Positions 21,164-29,554 of a DNA stretch of 64,000 bases are shown here, one piece after another. The first letter of the stretch is position 1. Every line of letters begins with the position of its first letter. The stretch comes from Kocuria rosea subsp. polaris. GTDB lineage: Bacteria > Actinomycetota > Actinomycetes > Actinomycetales > Micrococcaceae. The notes beneath the pieces are model-generated. The model worked only from the letters and a program-made list of their open reading frames with translations. It had not been told where the DNA came from and made no database searches. Location of the stretch: positions 1 through 64,000 of the forward strand of contig MLDA01000022.1 of the NCBI GenBank assembly GCA_023896275.1, in the 5' to 3' direction. A program made the position numbers and the translations under genes.

Positions 21164-21169
21164 AGCTTA
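21164..21169 (-). promoter_or_regulatory. -10 hexamer TAAGCT, leaderless type
   Basis: On the minus strand TAAGCT is followed by 6 bases and the ATG of the Rieske protein; no Shine-Dalgarno. Confidence 0.55.
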
Positions 21170-21203
21170 CCGATCCGCCGTCGCGCAGGCACCGCCGCCG
21201 CGC

Positions 21204-23339
21204 TCAGGCGTGGAAGCGCCGCCCGTTCACGCGTTCGGAGGCGCCGACCTGATCGAGGTAGGGCGTGATGCCGCCGAGGTGCATCGGCCACCCCGCGCCG
21301 AGAATCATGCACAGGTCCACGTCTTCGGGGCTGGCCACGACGCCCTCGGCGAGCAGCAAGCCGATCTCCTCAGCGAGGGCGTCCTGCGTCCGTACAAGCA
21401 GCTCCTCGGACGTCGACGGCGAGTCGCCGAAGGTCAGCAGCGAGGTCGTGCTCTCGGGGACAGACAGGCTCCCGTCGTCGTTCTTGACCCAGAGGCCGGT
21501 GACCTTGTTCTCGATCAGGCGCTGCAGGTTCGCCGAGACCCGGAAGCGGTCGCCGAAGGCGGCGTGCAGGGACTCCATGACGTGTTGGGCGACCGGGATG
21601 CCGACCATCTCCAGCAGCGTGAACGGCGTCATCGGCAGGCCCATGGGGCGCAGGGCGCGATCGGCGACGAGCGCGGGCGTGCCGTCGTCGTACGCGTTCT
21701 GCACCTCGCCCATGAGGCGCAGCAGGATGCGGTTGACCACGAAGGCGGCGGCGTCCTGGACGAGGACGGCGGTCTTGCGCAGGCCCTTGGCAAGAGCGAA
21801 CGCGGTGGCGACGACGGCGTCGTCGGTCTTCTCGGTCGCGACGATCTCGACGAGCGGCATGACGGCGACCGGGTTGAAGAAGTGGAAGCCGACGACGCGC
21901 TCGGGATGTGCCAGGTCCGCGGCCATGGCGGTCACGGAGAGGGAGGACGTGTTCGTCGCCAGGATGCACTCGGGGGAGACGACGGCCTCGACCTCGGCGA
22001 AGACCTTCTTCTTGACCTCGAGCTCCTCGAACACGGCCTCGATCACGAGGTCCGCGTCGGCGAAGTCGGCCTTGTCGGTGGTGCCGACGACGAGCTCCTT
22101 GACGGCGGCCGCGTCCTCGGGGCGCAGCCGGCCCTTGGCGACCTGCTTGTCGAGCTCGCCGCGGATGTAGGAGAGGCCGCGCTCGACGCGTTCAGCGTCG
22201 ATGTCCGTGATCGTCACGGGCACGCGCAGTGCCTTGGCGAACAGCAGCGCGAACTGGCCGGCCATTAGCCCTGCGCCGACCACGCCGACCCGCTGGATCG
22301 GGCGGGCCAGGGCGGCGTCCGGCGCGCCAGCGGGGCGCTTGGCACGCTTCTGGACGAGGTCGAGGAACGCGTAGACGGTGTTGTGGAATTCGTGCGAGCC
22401 CATGAGGCCCACGAGCGCATCCACCTCCAGCTCGACCGAGTCGGCTTGGCTCAGGTGCTGGCCGTCCTTCATGACCTCGAGGACCTTCAGCGGGGCCGGA
22501 GCGGCATTGGAGATCTTGGCCTCGACGAACGCGGCGGCCTTCTCCAACGCGGCGTCCCAGCGGGCGGCGCCCTTCGGCGACGTCGGGTCGACGGCGTGCG
22601 GGCGGGGCACCTCGGCGCCGTCCAGGACGGCTGCGGCCCACGCGATCGATTCCTCGAGGAACGTGTCCTGGGCGAAGAGCACGTCCATGATGCCGAGGTC
22701 GAGGGCGTCGGCGGCGGAGAGGGACCGGTTGTTGCTCAGCGGGTTCTCGATCATGACCTTCAGGGCCGCCTCGGGCCCGATCAGGCGCGGCAGGCGGTAC
22801 GTGCCGCCCCAACCCGGGACGAGGCCGATGAAGGCCTCTGGCAGGCCGAGCCCCTTGGCCCCGGACGCCACGGTCCGGTAATTCGCGGCCAGGGCGACCT
22901 CGAGTCCGCCGCCGAGCGCGACGCCGTTGACGAAGGCGAACGTCGGTACGCCGAGGTCCGCGAGCAGGGCGTAGGCGGTGTGGCCGAGCTCGGCCATCTG
23001 GCCGCCGCGGGTGCTGTCGCGCAGCGTCGCGACCGTGGTCAGGTCGGCGCCGGCGACGAAGAAGCCGGGTTTGCCGATGACCGCCAGTCCGTGGATCTCG
23101 CCGCGGGCGGCGCGGTCGCGTGCCGCGGCGAGGGCGCGGCCGAACTCGATCAGCGTGTTGGGGCCGAGCGTCGTCGGGCGCTTCGCGTCGAGTCCGTTGT
23201 CGAGTGTGATCACGGCGAGCGTGCGGCCACCGGGCAGCGCGTGGTCGGCGGTCGTGGAGTGCGTGACGACCTCGTCCGGCACTTCGGCCGCGAGGTCGGC
23301 GAACCGGGTGAACTCGTCCTGGGCGGTGTCCTGCGTCAT
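21204..23339 (-). CDS. Bifunctional enoyl-CoA hydratase / 3-hydroxyacyl-CoA dehydrogenase (FadB-like)
   Basis: Fatty-acid beta-oxidation fusion enzyme, 711 aa. The N-terminal crotonase domain (about 30-320) shows GGGLEVALAANYRT and LPEAFIGLVPGWGGTYRLPR with the expected Glu and Gly oxyanion residues. The NAD-binding domain begins at RVGVVGAGLMAGQFA near residue 335 (GxGxMA), followed by the HAD C-terminal domain with GFHFFNPVAVMPLVE. A GAAAGGA Shine-Dalgarno precedes the ATG. The usual partner thiolase FadA is not adjacent; a nitronate-monooxygenase-like gene is 53 bases upstream instead. An in-frame extension beyond the ATG would overlap that gene and is not used. Confidence 0.92.
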   Translation of the reverse strand: MTQDTAQDEFTRFADLAAEVPDEVVTHSTTADHALPGGRTLAVITLDNGLDAKRPTTLGPNTLIEFGRALAAARDRAARGEIHGLAVIGKPGFFVAGADLTTVATLRDSTRGGQMAELGHTAYALLADLGVPTFAFVNGVALGGGLEVALAANYRTVASGAKGLGLPEAFIGLVPGWGGTYRLPRLIGPEAALKVMIENPLSNNRSLSAADALDLGIMDVLFAQDTFLEESIAWAAAVLDGAEVPRPHAVDPTSPKGAARWDAALEKAAAFVEAKISNAAPAPLKVLEVMKDGQHLSQADSVELEVDALVGLMGSHEFHNTVYAFLDLVQKRAKRPAGAPDAALARPIQRVGVVGAGLMAGQFALLFAKALRVPVTITDIDAERVERGLSYIRGELDKQVAKGRLRPEDAAAVKELVVGTTDKADFADADLVIEAVFEELEVKKKVFAEVEAVVSPECILATNTSSLSVTAMAADLAHPERVVGFHFFNPVAVMPLVEIVATEKTDDAVVATAFALAKGLRKTAVLVQDAAAFVVNRILLRLMGEVQNAYDDGTPALVADRALRPMGLPMTPFTLLEMVGIPVAQHVMESLHAAFGDRFRVSANLQRLIENKVTGLWVKNDDGSLSVPESTTSLLTFGDSPSTSEELLVRTQDALAEEIGLLLAEGVVASPEDVDLCMILGAGWPMHLGGITPYLDQVGASERVNGRRFHA

Positions 23340-23392
23340 TGAGAATCCTTTCGACGGACTGTCGCGATCGGTGTGACCTGAACCATAGGTTA

Positions 23393-24463
23393 CTAGCCGG
23401 TAATAACTGTGGCAATTGCGGCGTCCGCACCGCCGGCGAGCCACCGGGTGATCGCGGCCGCTGGGGCAGGCCGGGCTCCCGCATAGTTTGTCCCGGCCCA
23501 CAGGTGCAGCCGCTCGGGATCGCCCGCGCTGGCCGCGGCGGTGCGCAGGGGGCGCGTCAGGTGGTGCACGGCCGGGTAGGCGGCGGGGGCCGCGGAGCCG
23601 ATCTCGAGCGCGAGCACATTGGCCAAGCCGCGCGCGGCCCGGCCCGTGAAGGCGCGGGTCACGAGCGTGTCGCGCCCCGCGGCGGCCAGGGCGGCGGCGT
23701 GCGTGGCGTTCGTTCCGGCCTCGTCGGCGCGCAGGAACGCGGACCCGGCCATCGCGGAGTCGGCGCCGAGCTCGCGCACCTCGCGCACCCGCCGTGGCGT
23801 GTCGATCCCTCCGGTTGCGGTGATGTGCGGCCGCCTGCGCGCCTCCGGCAGGGACGCGATCACTGCCGGCAGCAGGTGGTCGAGGGGGCGGTCGTCGGGC
23901 ACCGCGGCCGCGTCGTGGGTGCCGCGGTGCCCGCCGGCCTCGGGCCCCTGCACGCAGATCCCGTCGACGCCGAGCGCGACGGCGGCCCGGGCCTCGGCCT
24001 CGTTTGTCACCGTGGCGACGGTCAGGGTGCCGGCCGCGCGCAGCCGGGCAACGTCGTCGTGCTCCGGCAGACCGAACGTGAAGGAGACGAGTTCCGGCGG
24101 CGCCGGCAGGGCGCACAGGGCATCGATTTTGGCGCGGTAATGATCGTCGTCGTCCCAGGGCAGGTCCGGGACGGCGGGTAGGTACACGCCGAGGAGATCG
24201 GCGTGCGGGACGAGGCGCTCGCGGTAAGCGGCAACGGCATCGACGACGTCGGCGGGCGGGCCGGGCACAAACAGGTTCACGCCCAGCGGGGCGTGCGTGA
24301 GCGCACGGGCGGCGCCGATCGCGCCAAGCAGACTCTCGGTGGTGAGGTAGCCGCCAGCGAGGAAGCCGAGGCCCCCGGCGCCGGAGACGGCGGCCGCGAG
24401 CTCCGGAGTGGAGGGCCCGCCCGCCATGGGCGCCGCGATGATGCGCGGAACGTGCTCGAGCAT
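23393..24463 (-). CDS. Nitronate monooxygenase family FMN enzyme
   Basis: TIM-barrel flavoprotein of the 2-nitropropane dioxygenase/NMO family, 356 aa. The N-terminus PRIIAAPMAGGPSTPELA has the conserved APMAGG start of the barrel. GICVQGPEAGGHRG contains the active-site His, and ATGGIDTPRRV plus SAMAGSAFL form the FMN phosphate site. The gene lies between an RNase D and the FadB-like enzyme on the same strand. NMO oxidises propionate-3-nitronate and similar toxins; some family members are enoyl-ACP reductases (FabK), so a lipid role is also possible given the neighbour. Confidence 0.82.
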   Translation of the reverse strand: MLEHVPRIIAAPMAGGPSTPELAAAVSGAGGLGFLAGGYLTTESLLGAIGAARALTHAPLGVNLFVPGPPADVVDAVAAYRERLVPHADLLGVYLPAVPDLPWDDDDHYRAKIDALCALPAPPELVSFTFGLPEHDDVARLRAAGTLTVATVTNEAEARAAVALGVDGICVQGPEAGGHRGTHDAAAVPDDRPLDHLLPAVIASLPEARRRPHITATGGIDTPRRVREVRELGADSAMAGSAFLRADEAGTNATHAAALAAAGRDTLVTRAFTGRAARGLANVLALEIGSAAPAAYPAVHHLTRPLRTAAASAGDPERLHLWAGTNYAGARPAPAAAITRWLAGGADAAIATVITG

Positions 24464-24484
24464 GGGGCCTCCTTGAGCTGGTGC

Positions 24485-25711
24485 TTACTTGCCCTGCGGG
24501 TCCGGGTCGAGGAACGCGACCGTGATGATGGGCGAGGTCAGCCGGACCTGCCACTCGCGGGCGCCGAGCTCGCGCAGGGCGGCGGCGACGGTGTCAGGGT
24601 CGATCGGCTGGGGCGGGTGCCAGGAGATGCGGCGCAGGAAGTCCGGCGTCAGCAGGTTCTCCAGCGGCATGTTCAGCTCCTCGGCCTTGCGCGTCAGGCG
24701 CGGCTTGGCCGTGTTCAACCGGGCGGCCGCGTCCGGGTTCTTCTCAGCCCAGACGCGCGGCGGGGGTGGCGAGTTCGAGGACACCTGCATTGGCGGCAGG
24801 TCCTCCGCGTTGCGGGCCGCGTTCAACGCCCGGATCCAGCGCGGTGCCTCCTTCGACGCGGCGCGACCGTGGAAGCCGGGCGTGTTCAACAGGGCGGGCA
24901 CGGTCGCCGGCATGGCCTTGGCCGCGGCGACAATGGACTTGTCCGGGATGATGCGTCCGGGGGCGACGTCGCGGTTCTCGGCGAGGGATTCGCGTTCGTA
25001 CCAGAGCTCTCGTGCGGCGGCCAGCTGTCGGCGATCGCGCAGCCCGTGCAGCCCCGAGAGGCGCCGCCAGGGATCCTGGCGCGGGGCCGGGCTGCCCGCG
25101 AGGCGGATGGCCTCGAACTCCTCGAGGGCGAAGGAAAGCTTGCCGTCCGCCTCGAGCAGCTCGGCGAGCTCGGCGCGCAGGTCCACGAGGATCTCGACGT
25201 CCAGGGCCGCGTAGGTCAGCCACGGCTTGGGCAGCGGGCGCTTGGACCAGTCGGCGGCGGAGTGTTCTTTGGCCAGGGCCAGGCCCAGCAGGGATTCGAC
25301 GACGGCGCCCAGGCCCACGCGCGGCAGGCCGGCGATGCGGGCGGCCAGCTCGGTGTCGAAGAGTGCGTCGGGGTGCATGCCGACGTCGGCCAGGCACGGC
25401 AGGTCCTGGGTCGCAGCGTGCAGGATCCACTCGACGCCGCGCAGGGCCTCGTCGATCGGCTTGAGGTCCTCGAACGCCTCGGGGTCGATGAGCCACGTGC
25501 CCGCGCCTTCGCGCCGTACCTGCACGAGGAAGGCGCGCTGGCCGTAGCGGTAGCCCGAGGCCCGCTCGGCGTCGACGGCGGCGGGGCCGCTGCCGTTGGC
25601 GAGCGCCTCGGCGGCGCGGCGCAGCCCGGACTCGGTGTTGACGACGAGCGGCACGCCCTCCCGGGGCTCCGTCAGCGGGGTGGGAGGGGATGCTTGGCTG
25701 GTTTCCGTCAT
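24485..25711 (-). CDS. rnd: RNase D-like 3'-5' exoribonuclease with HRDC domain
   Basis: DEDDy exonuclease, 408 aa. ExoI has Asp47 and Glu49 in AVDAERASG, ExoII has Asp103 in HAATQDLPCL, and ExoIII has Tyr167-x3-Asp171 in YAALDVEIL. The HRDC domain follows (about 225-300), then a C-terminal extension of about 100 residues typical of actinobacterial homologues. It probably trims RNA 3' ends. A GGAGG Shine-Dalgarno stands before the ATG, and TAGACT (25722-25727, minus strand) is a good -10 just upstream. DUF3000 is immediately upstream, as in many actinobacteria. Confidence 0.9.
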   Translation of the reverse strand: MTETSQASPPTPLTEPREGVPLVVNTESGLRRAAEALANGSGPAAVDAERASGYRYGQRAFLVQVRREGAGTWLIDPEAFEDLKPIDEALRGVEWILHAATQDLPCLADVGMHPDALFDTELAARIAGLPRVGLGAVVESLLGLALAKEHSAADWSKRPLPKPWLTYAALDVEILVDLRAELAELLEADGKLSFALEEFEAIRLAGSPAPRQDPWRRLSGLHGLRDRRQLAAARELWYERESLAENRDVAPGRIIPDKSIVAAAKAMPATVPALLNTPGFHGRAASKEAPRWIRALNAARNAEDLPPMQVSSNSPPPPRVWAEKNPDAAARLNTAKPRLTRKAEELNMPLENLLTPDFLRRISWHPPQPIDPDTVAAALRELGAREWQVRLTSPIITVAFLDPDPQGK

Positions 25712-25721
25712 GATGGCCTCC

Positions 25722-25727
25722 AGTCTA
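25722..25727 (-). promoter_or_regulatory. -10 hexamer TAGACT before rnd
   Basis: TAGACT on the minus strand is 10 bases from the rnd ATG, leaving a very short leader with a GGAGG Shine-Dalgarno. It separates rnd transcription from DUF3000. Confidence 0.45.
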
Positions 25728-25769
25728 CGTGGGTCGGCCGCTGGGGGCCGAGGCGGTTCGGGACCGGGG

Positions 25770-26414
25770 TCAGGTCAGGCGGCGGCGCGGCAGGGCGGTC
25801 ACGCCTTCGGGCAGGGGCGGCAGCCCGGCGAACGCGCACACCATGTCTGCCCAGGCCTCGAGGTGGGCGGTCACGTCGGGGCCGGCCGGCGTCCACGAGG
25901 CGCGCAGTTCGATGTCGATCGTCTCGGGCCGTTCGGCCAGGGTGCCGAAGCTTTCGGAGAGCACGCGGGTGGCCGTGCCGCCGGCGTTGGAGAACCGCGC
26001 GCGGTGCTCCTCGAGCGCGTCCGAGAGCCACGTCCAGGCGACCGTCCCGAGCATCTGGTCGTTGCCCATCTGGGCGTCGAGCTCGGCGCGGATGTACGTC
26101 ACGACCCGGAACCTCCCGTCCCAGACGGGTGAGCCCGCCGGGTCGTACAGGAGGATGAAGCGGCCGGTCGCCAGCTCCGCGGCCTCCTCGCTGGGGGTGT
26201 GGAAGAACGCCGCGGCGGGACCGTGGGCGGGGCGTTGGGCGAGCGGTGTCTTCTCGACGACGTCCGCGGACAGGGCGACTCCGTAGGGCGCCAGCTTCGC
26301 CGGTGCCGGAATCTCCTCGAGGGCGACCTCCGACCGCGGCGCAGCACGACGCAGCGCCGTCAGCGCCTGAACGAATTCCGGCGGCGCAGCCGCCAATTCC
26401 CCAATACTTGCCAC
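25770..26414 (-). CDS. DUF3000 family protein
   Basis: Actinobacteria-specific cytoplasmic protein of unknown function, 214 aa. Family-typical segments are LEEIPAPAKLAPYGVALSAD, GRFILLYDPAGSPVWDG and YIRAELDAQMGNDQMLG. The GTG start is chosen over an ATG 24 codons upstream because TAGGAT lies 7 bases before it. That spacing matches other leaderless starts here, and the extra residues do not look like the family. It is conserved next to rnd, which hints at RNA or redox-related housekeeping but proves nothing. Confidence 0.82.
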   Translation of the reverse strand: MASIGELAAAPPEFVQALTALRRAAPRSEVALEEIPAPAKLAPYGVALSADVVEKTPLAQRPAHGPAAAFFHTPSEEAAELATGRFILLYDPAGSPVWDGRFRVVTYIRAELDAQMGNDQMLGTVAWTWLSDALEEHRARFSNAGGTATRVLSESFGTLAERPETIDIELRASWTPAGPDVTAHLEAWADMVCAFAGLPPLPEGVTALPRRRLT

Positions 26415-26421
26415 GGAATCG

Positions 26422-26427
26422 ATCCTA
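26422..26427 (-). promoter_or_regulatory. -10 hexamer TAGGAT, leaderless type
   Basis: TAGGAT on the minus strand, then 7 bases, then the GTG of the DUF3000 gene. No Shine-Dalgarno. It decides the start. Confidence 0.55.
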
Positions 26428-26507
26428 GGAGCGGGCTGGGAAAAGGCGGGGCAGACTCGCCGGGCGCGGCCAATTACGCTCTGCACTCGGCCGGCGCGGT
26501 GCGGACC

Positions 26508-27602
26508 TCAGCCGAGGGAGACGGCGCGCGTGATCGCGTCGATGAAGGCGTCGACGTCGTCCGGGGTCGTGTCGAACGAGCACATCCAGCGGACCTCGCC
26601 GGCTGCCTCGTCCCAGTCGTAGAACTTGTACTGCTCGCGCACGGCGTCAGCGGCGGCCTTCGGCAGCCGGGCGAACACGGCGTTGGCCTGAGTCGGCTGG
26701 GTGAGGGTGATGGCGTCGAGCCGTTCGACGCCGGCGCGCAGCCGGGCGGCCATCGCGTTCGCGTGCCTGGCCGACTCCAGCCAGAGGTCGCCCCCGTAGA
26801 GCGCGACGAGCTGGGCGGAGATGAAGCGCATCTTGGAGGCCAGCTGCATGTTCATCTTGCGCAAGTACTTCATCGAGTCGATCAGCGCGGCGTCCTCGGG
26901 ACTCAGCACGACGACGGCCTCGCCGAACATGATCCCGTTCTTGGTTCCGCCGAGCGAGAGGATGTCGATGCCGGCGTCCCGGGTGAAGTCGCGAAGCGGC
27001 AGGCCCAGTGCAGCAGCCGCGTTGGAGAGCCGGGCGCCATCGGCGTGCACGCGCATGCCCTTGGCGTGGGCGTGCTCCGTGATCGCCCGCAGCTCCTCAA
27101 CCGTGTAGAGCGTGCCAAGCTCGGTCGACTGGGTCAGCGACACCGCCAGGGGCTGGGCGCGGTGCTCGTCGCCGTAGCCCCAGGCCTCGCGATCGATCAG
27201 CTCGGGCGTGAGCTTCCCGTCCGGGGTGGGCACGCTGAGCAGTTTCATGCCGCCCACCCGCTCCGGGGCGCCGTTCTCGTCGACGTTGATGTGCGCGGTC
27301 TGCGCGCACACGACGGCGCCCCAGCGGGGGAGCAGCGACTGCAGTGCGGTCACGTTCGCGCCCGTGCCGTTGAAGACCGGGAACGCGACGGCGCCCGGGC
27401 CGAAGTGGTGCTCGACGACGTCGCCGAGGGCGTGCGTGTAGTCGTCCGTGCCGTAGGCGCCCTGGTGCCCTTCGTTCGCCGCGGCCAGCGCTGTCAGGAT
27501 CTGCGGGTGCACCCCCGAGTAGTTGTCAGAGGCGAAGGCGCGCACGTCCGGGTCGTGCAGGCGCGCGGAGGAAACGGTGTGGTCTGTATTGGGGTTACTC
27601 AC
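26508..27602 (-). CDS. Low-specificity L-threonine aldolase (PLP)
   Basis: Fold-type I PLP enzyme splitting L-threonine or allo-threonine to glycine and acetaldehyde, 364 aa. ASDNYSGVHPQIL at the N-terminus and YGTDDYTHALG are family motifs. LSLGGTKNGIMFGEA holds the PLP lysine, and HADGARLSNAAAALG contains the cofactor Asp and Arg. The GTG start (VSNPNTDHT) is supported by TACGCT 7 bases upstream. In-frame sequence further upstream belongs to the msrB region and is not part of this protein. Related enzymes act on other beta-hydroxy amino acids, so the physiological substrate is open. Confidence 0.9.
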   Translation of the reverse strand: MSNPNTDHTVSSARLHDPDVRAFASDNYSGVHPQILTALAAANEGHQGAYGTDDYTHALGDVVEHHFGPGAVAFPVFNGTGANVTALQSLLPRWGAVVCAQTAHINVDENGAPERVGGMKLLSVPTPDGKLTPELIDREAWGYGDEHRAQPLAVSLTQSTELGTLYTVEELRAITEHAHAKGMRVHADGARLSNAAAALGLPLRDFTRDAGIDILSLGGTKNGIMFGEAVVVLSPEDAALIDSMKYLRKMNMQLASKMRFISAQLVALYGGDLWLESARHANAMAARLRAGVERLDAITLTQPTQANAVFARLPKAAADAVREQYKFYDWDEAAGEVRWMCSFDTTPDDVDAFIDAITRAVSLG

Positions 27603-27609
27603 GGTGTTT

Positions 27610-27615
27610 AGCGTA
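27610..27615 (-). promoter_or_regulatory. -10 hexamer TACGCT, leaderless type
   Basis: TACGCT on the minus strand, 7 bases, then GTG of the threonine aldolase. It lies in the 25-base gap after msrB, so the aldolase can be transcribed separately. Confidence 0.45.
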
Positions 27616-27627
27616 CCGACACCGCTG

Positions 27628-28071
27628 CTAGCGCGCCGCCGCGCCGTCGTCCGCAGCGGGACGCAGGGTGAGCGAGAGGGAGTTGATGCAGAAGCGCTGA
27701 TCGGTCGGCGTCGCGTACCCCTCGCCTTCGAAGAGGTGGCCGAGGTGGGAGTCGCACGCGGTGCAGCGCACTTCGACGCGGACCATGCCCATCGACTCGT
27801 CGCGCAGGTAGCGCACGCTGCCCTCGGCGAGTGGCGCGAAGAAGGCCGGCCAGCCGCAGTGCGCGTCGAACTTCTCACGGCTCGTGAAGAGCTCGGCGCC
27901 GCACGCGCGGCACGCGTACACGCCCTCCGTGCGCGTGTCCCAGTACTCGCCCGTGAACGGGCGCTCGGTGCCCGCGCGGCGCAGGACCTGGAACTCGGCG
28001 GGGGAGAGCTCGCGCTTCCACTCCTCGTCGGACTTGTTGATTCGGGGCTCGGGGGCTGGATGATCACTCAC
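27628..28071 (-). CDS. msrB: Peptide-methionine (R)-S-oxide reductase MsrB
   Basis: Repairs oxidised methionine in proteins, 147 aa. Zinc ligands form two CxxC pairs (Cys54/Cys57 and Cys103/Cys106). The catalytic Cys128 is in RFCINSLSL, and FDAHCGWPAFF is the conserved core loop. The GTG start (VSDHPAPEPR) follows a GGAAGGGG Shine-Dalgarno. Longer in-frame versions would reach into the divergent hydrolase promoter. Electrons come from thioredoxin or mycoredoxin in this group (known for the family). It is not fused to MsrA. Confidence 0.95.
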   Translation of the reverse strand: MSDHPAPEPRINKSDEEWKRELSPAEFQVLRRAGTERPFTGEYWDTRTEGVYACRACGAELFTSREKFDAHCGWPAFFAPLAEGSVRYLRDESMGMVRVEVRCTACDSHLGHLFEGEGYATPTDQRFCINSLSLTLRPAADDGAAAR

Positions 28072-28162
28072 ACCCCTTCCAACGCGTCGCAGCCCGCAGG
28101 GATTCCCACCGCACCGGCACAGCCTGCTTGGAGCCGGGCCGCGTGGTTGACATGATGGGGGC

Positions 28163-29476
28163 ATGTCGCGACAGAAAGCCGTGCAGCAGTCGGAGATGGG
28201 CCGGGGCCGCTGGGCCGGGTCCGTCAAATGGGGCATCCTCGGGGCCGCGGCGGGCGCCGTCGCCGGCTCCCTCTTCGCCGGGGCGGTCTCGGGTCTGGCC
28301 AGCTACTTCGCCCGGCAGATCGTCACGCCGGCGCGCGAGCGAGCTGAGGACCTCGAGATCCTCGCCGTCGTGCCCTCGAATCTGCCCACGCACGGCCGTG
28401 CAGGGGCGTCCCACGGTCGGCACAGCGCGGCCGCCGCGGCCGTCGGCTGGGAGATCATCCTGCCCGCGCACCCGGAGACCACCGTGCCCGGCACCTACTC
28501 GCTGTTCTTCGACGCGGGCCGCGGCCACGCGCGCATCGGCGACATCGTCTCCTTCGCGCCGGCCGACGGCACCGTCACCCGCCACGTCGAGCGCGTCTAC
28601 GAGGGCGACCTGCCCTCCGCCGTGCGCGGCCGCTGGTCCGGCGTCGTCTACCCGACGCCCGAGGCGATGGGGTACGCGTACGACGACGTCGACGTGCCCG
28701 TGCCCGGCGGCGTCTCCCAGTCCTGGCTCGTGGCCGGGACGCACCGCCGCGACACGTGGGCGATCATGGTGCACGGTCGCGGATCCAACCGCCTGGAGAC
28801 GATCCGGTCGCTGCCCGTCGCGCAGCAGCTCGGCCTGACGAGCCTGCTGCTCTCCTACCGCAACGACGGGTTCGCACCCGAGGCCGAAGACCAGCGCTAC
28901 GGCCTCGGCAGCACCGAATGGCAGGACGTCGAGGCAGCGATCGAGTACGCGCTCGCCGGCGGCGCGAAGGAGATCGTGCTCTTCGGCTGGTCCATGGGAG
29001 GGGCGATCTGCCTGCAGACCGTCGACCGCTCGCGCCACGCCCAGCTGATCACTGCGCTCGTACTCGACGGGCCCGTCGTCGACTGGATCGACGTCCTCGC
29101 CCACCAGGCCCGCATCAACCGCATCCCCGAGTCCGTGGGGCGCCTTGGCCAGTGGCTCATTTCGCACCCGGCCGGCCGGTTGGTGACCGGACTCGCCGCT
29201 CCCGTCGACCTGAGGGAACTGAACTGGGTCGACCGGGCAGACCACCTGCGCACGCCGACCCTCATCCTGCACAGCGAGGACGACGACTTCGTGCCCGTGG
29301 GGCCGTCCGCGGCGCTCGCCGAGCTGAACCCGTCCCTCGTCACGTTCGAGCGCTTCACCCGCGCCCGGCACACCCACGAATGGAACGTGGACCCGCAGCG
29401 CTGGGAGGACACGGTGCGCACGTGGCTCGGCGCCCGGCTCGACGCCCCGACCCCGGGGCACACGGTCGGCGACTAG
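28163..29476 (+). CDS. Alpha/beta hydrolase with N-terminal membrane anchor
   Basis: 437-aa serine hydrolase. One hydrophobic segment (about residues 22-48, GILGAAAGAVAGSLFAG) suggests a signal anchor, followed by about 150 residues of variable sequence. The hydrolase fold has MVHGRGSN (oxyanion), GWSMGG with the nucleophile Ser, an Asp in LILHSEDDDFVP and a His in RARHTHEWN. The ATG has no Shine-Dalgarno; CATGAT is six bases upstream. The anchor would place the catalytic domain outside or on the membrane face. Substrate unknown; peptidase, esterase and lipase relatives share this layout. Confidence 0.82.
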   Translation: MSRQKAVQQSEMGRGRWAGSVKWGILGAAAGAVAGSLFAGAVSGLASYFARQIVTPARERAEDLEILAVVPSNLPTHGRAGASHGRHSAAAAAVGWEIILPAHPETTVPGTYSLFFDAGRGHARIGDIVSFAPADGTVTRHVERVYEGDLPSAVRGRWSGVVYPTPEAMGYAYDDVDVPVPGGVSQSWLVAGTHRRDTWAIMVHGRGSNRLETIRSLPVAQQLGLTSLLLSYRNDGFAPEAEDQRYGLGSTEWQDVEAAIEYALAGGAKEIVLFGWSMGGAICLQTVDRSRHAQLITALVLDGPVVDWIDVLAHQARINRIPESVGRLGQWLISHPAGRLVTGLAAPVDLRELNWVDRADHLRTPTLILHSEDDDFVPVGPSAALAELNPSLVTFERFTRARHTHEWNVDPQRWEDTVRTWLGARLDAPTPGHTVGD

Positions 29477-29554
29477 CCTCTGTCCTGTAAGTCGGACGGA
29501 TGCCAGCGGTCAGCGCAACCAGACAGCAGCGGGCAACTGAGAGAAGATTGCCTG

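Noticed and set aside
21204-24554. Apparent 1116-aa fusion of FadB with an extra N-terminal part
   Set aside because: The extra part is an out-of-frame reading of the nitronate monooxygenase gene; a good Shine-Dalgarno and ATG define FadB internally.
26508-28067. Apparent 519-aa extended threonine aldolase
   Set aside because: The extension is an out-of-frame reading of msrB; a GTG with a TACGCT promoter gives the normal family length.
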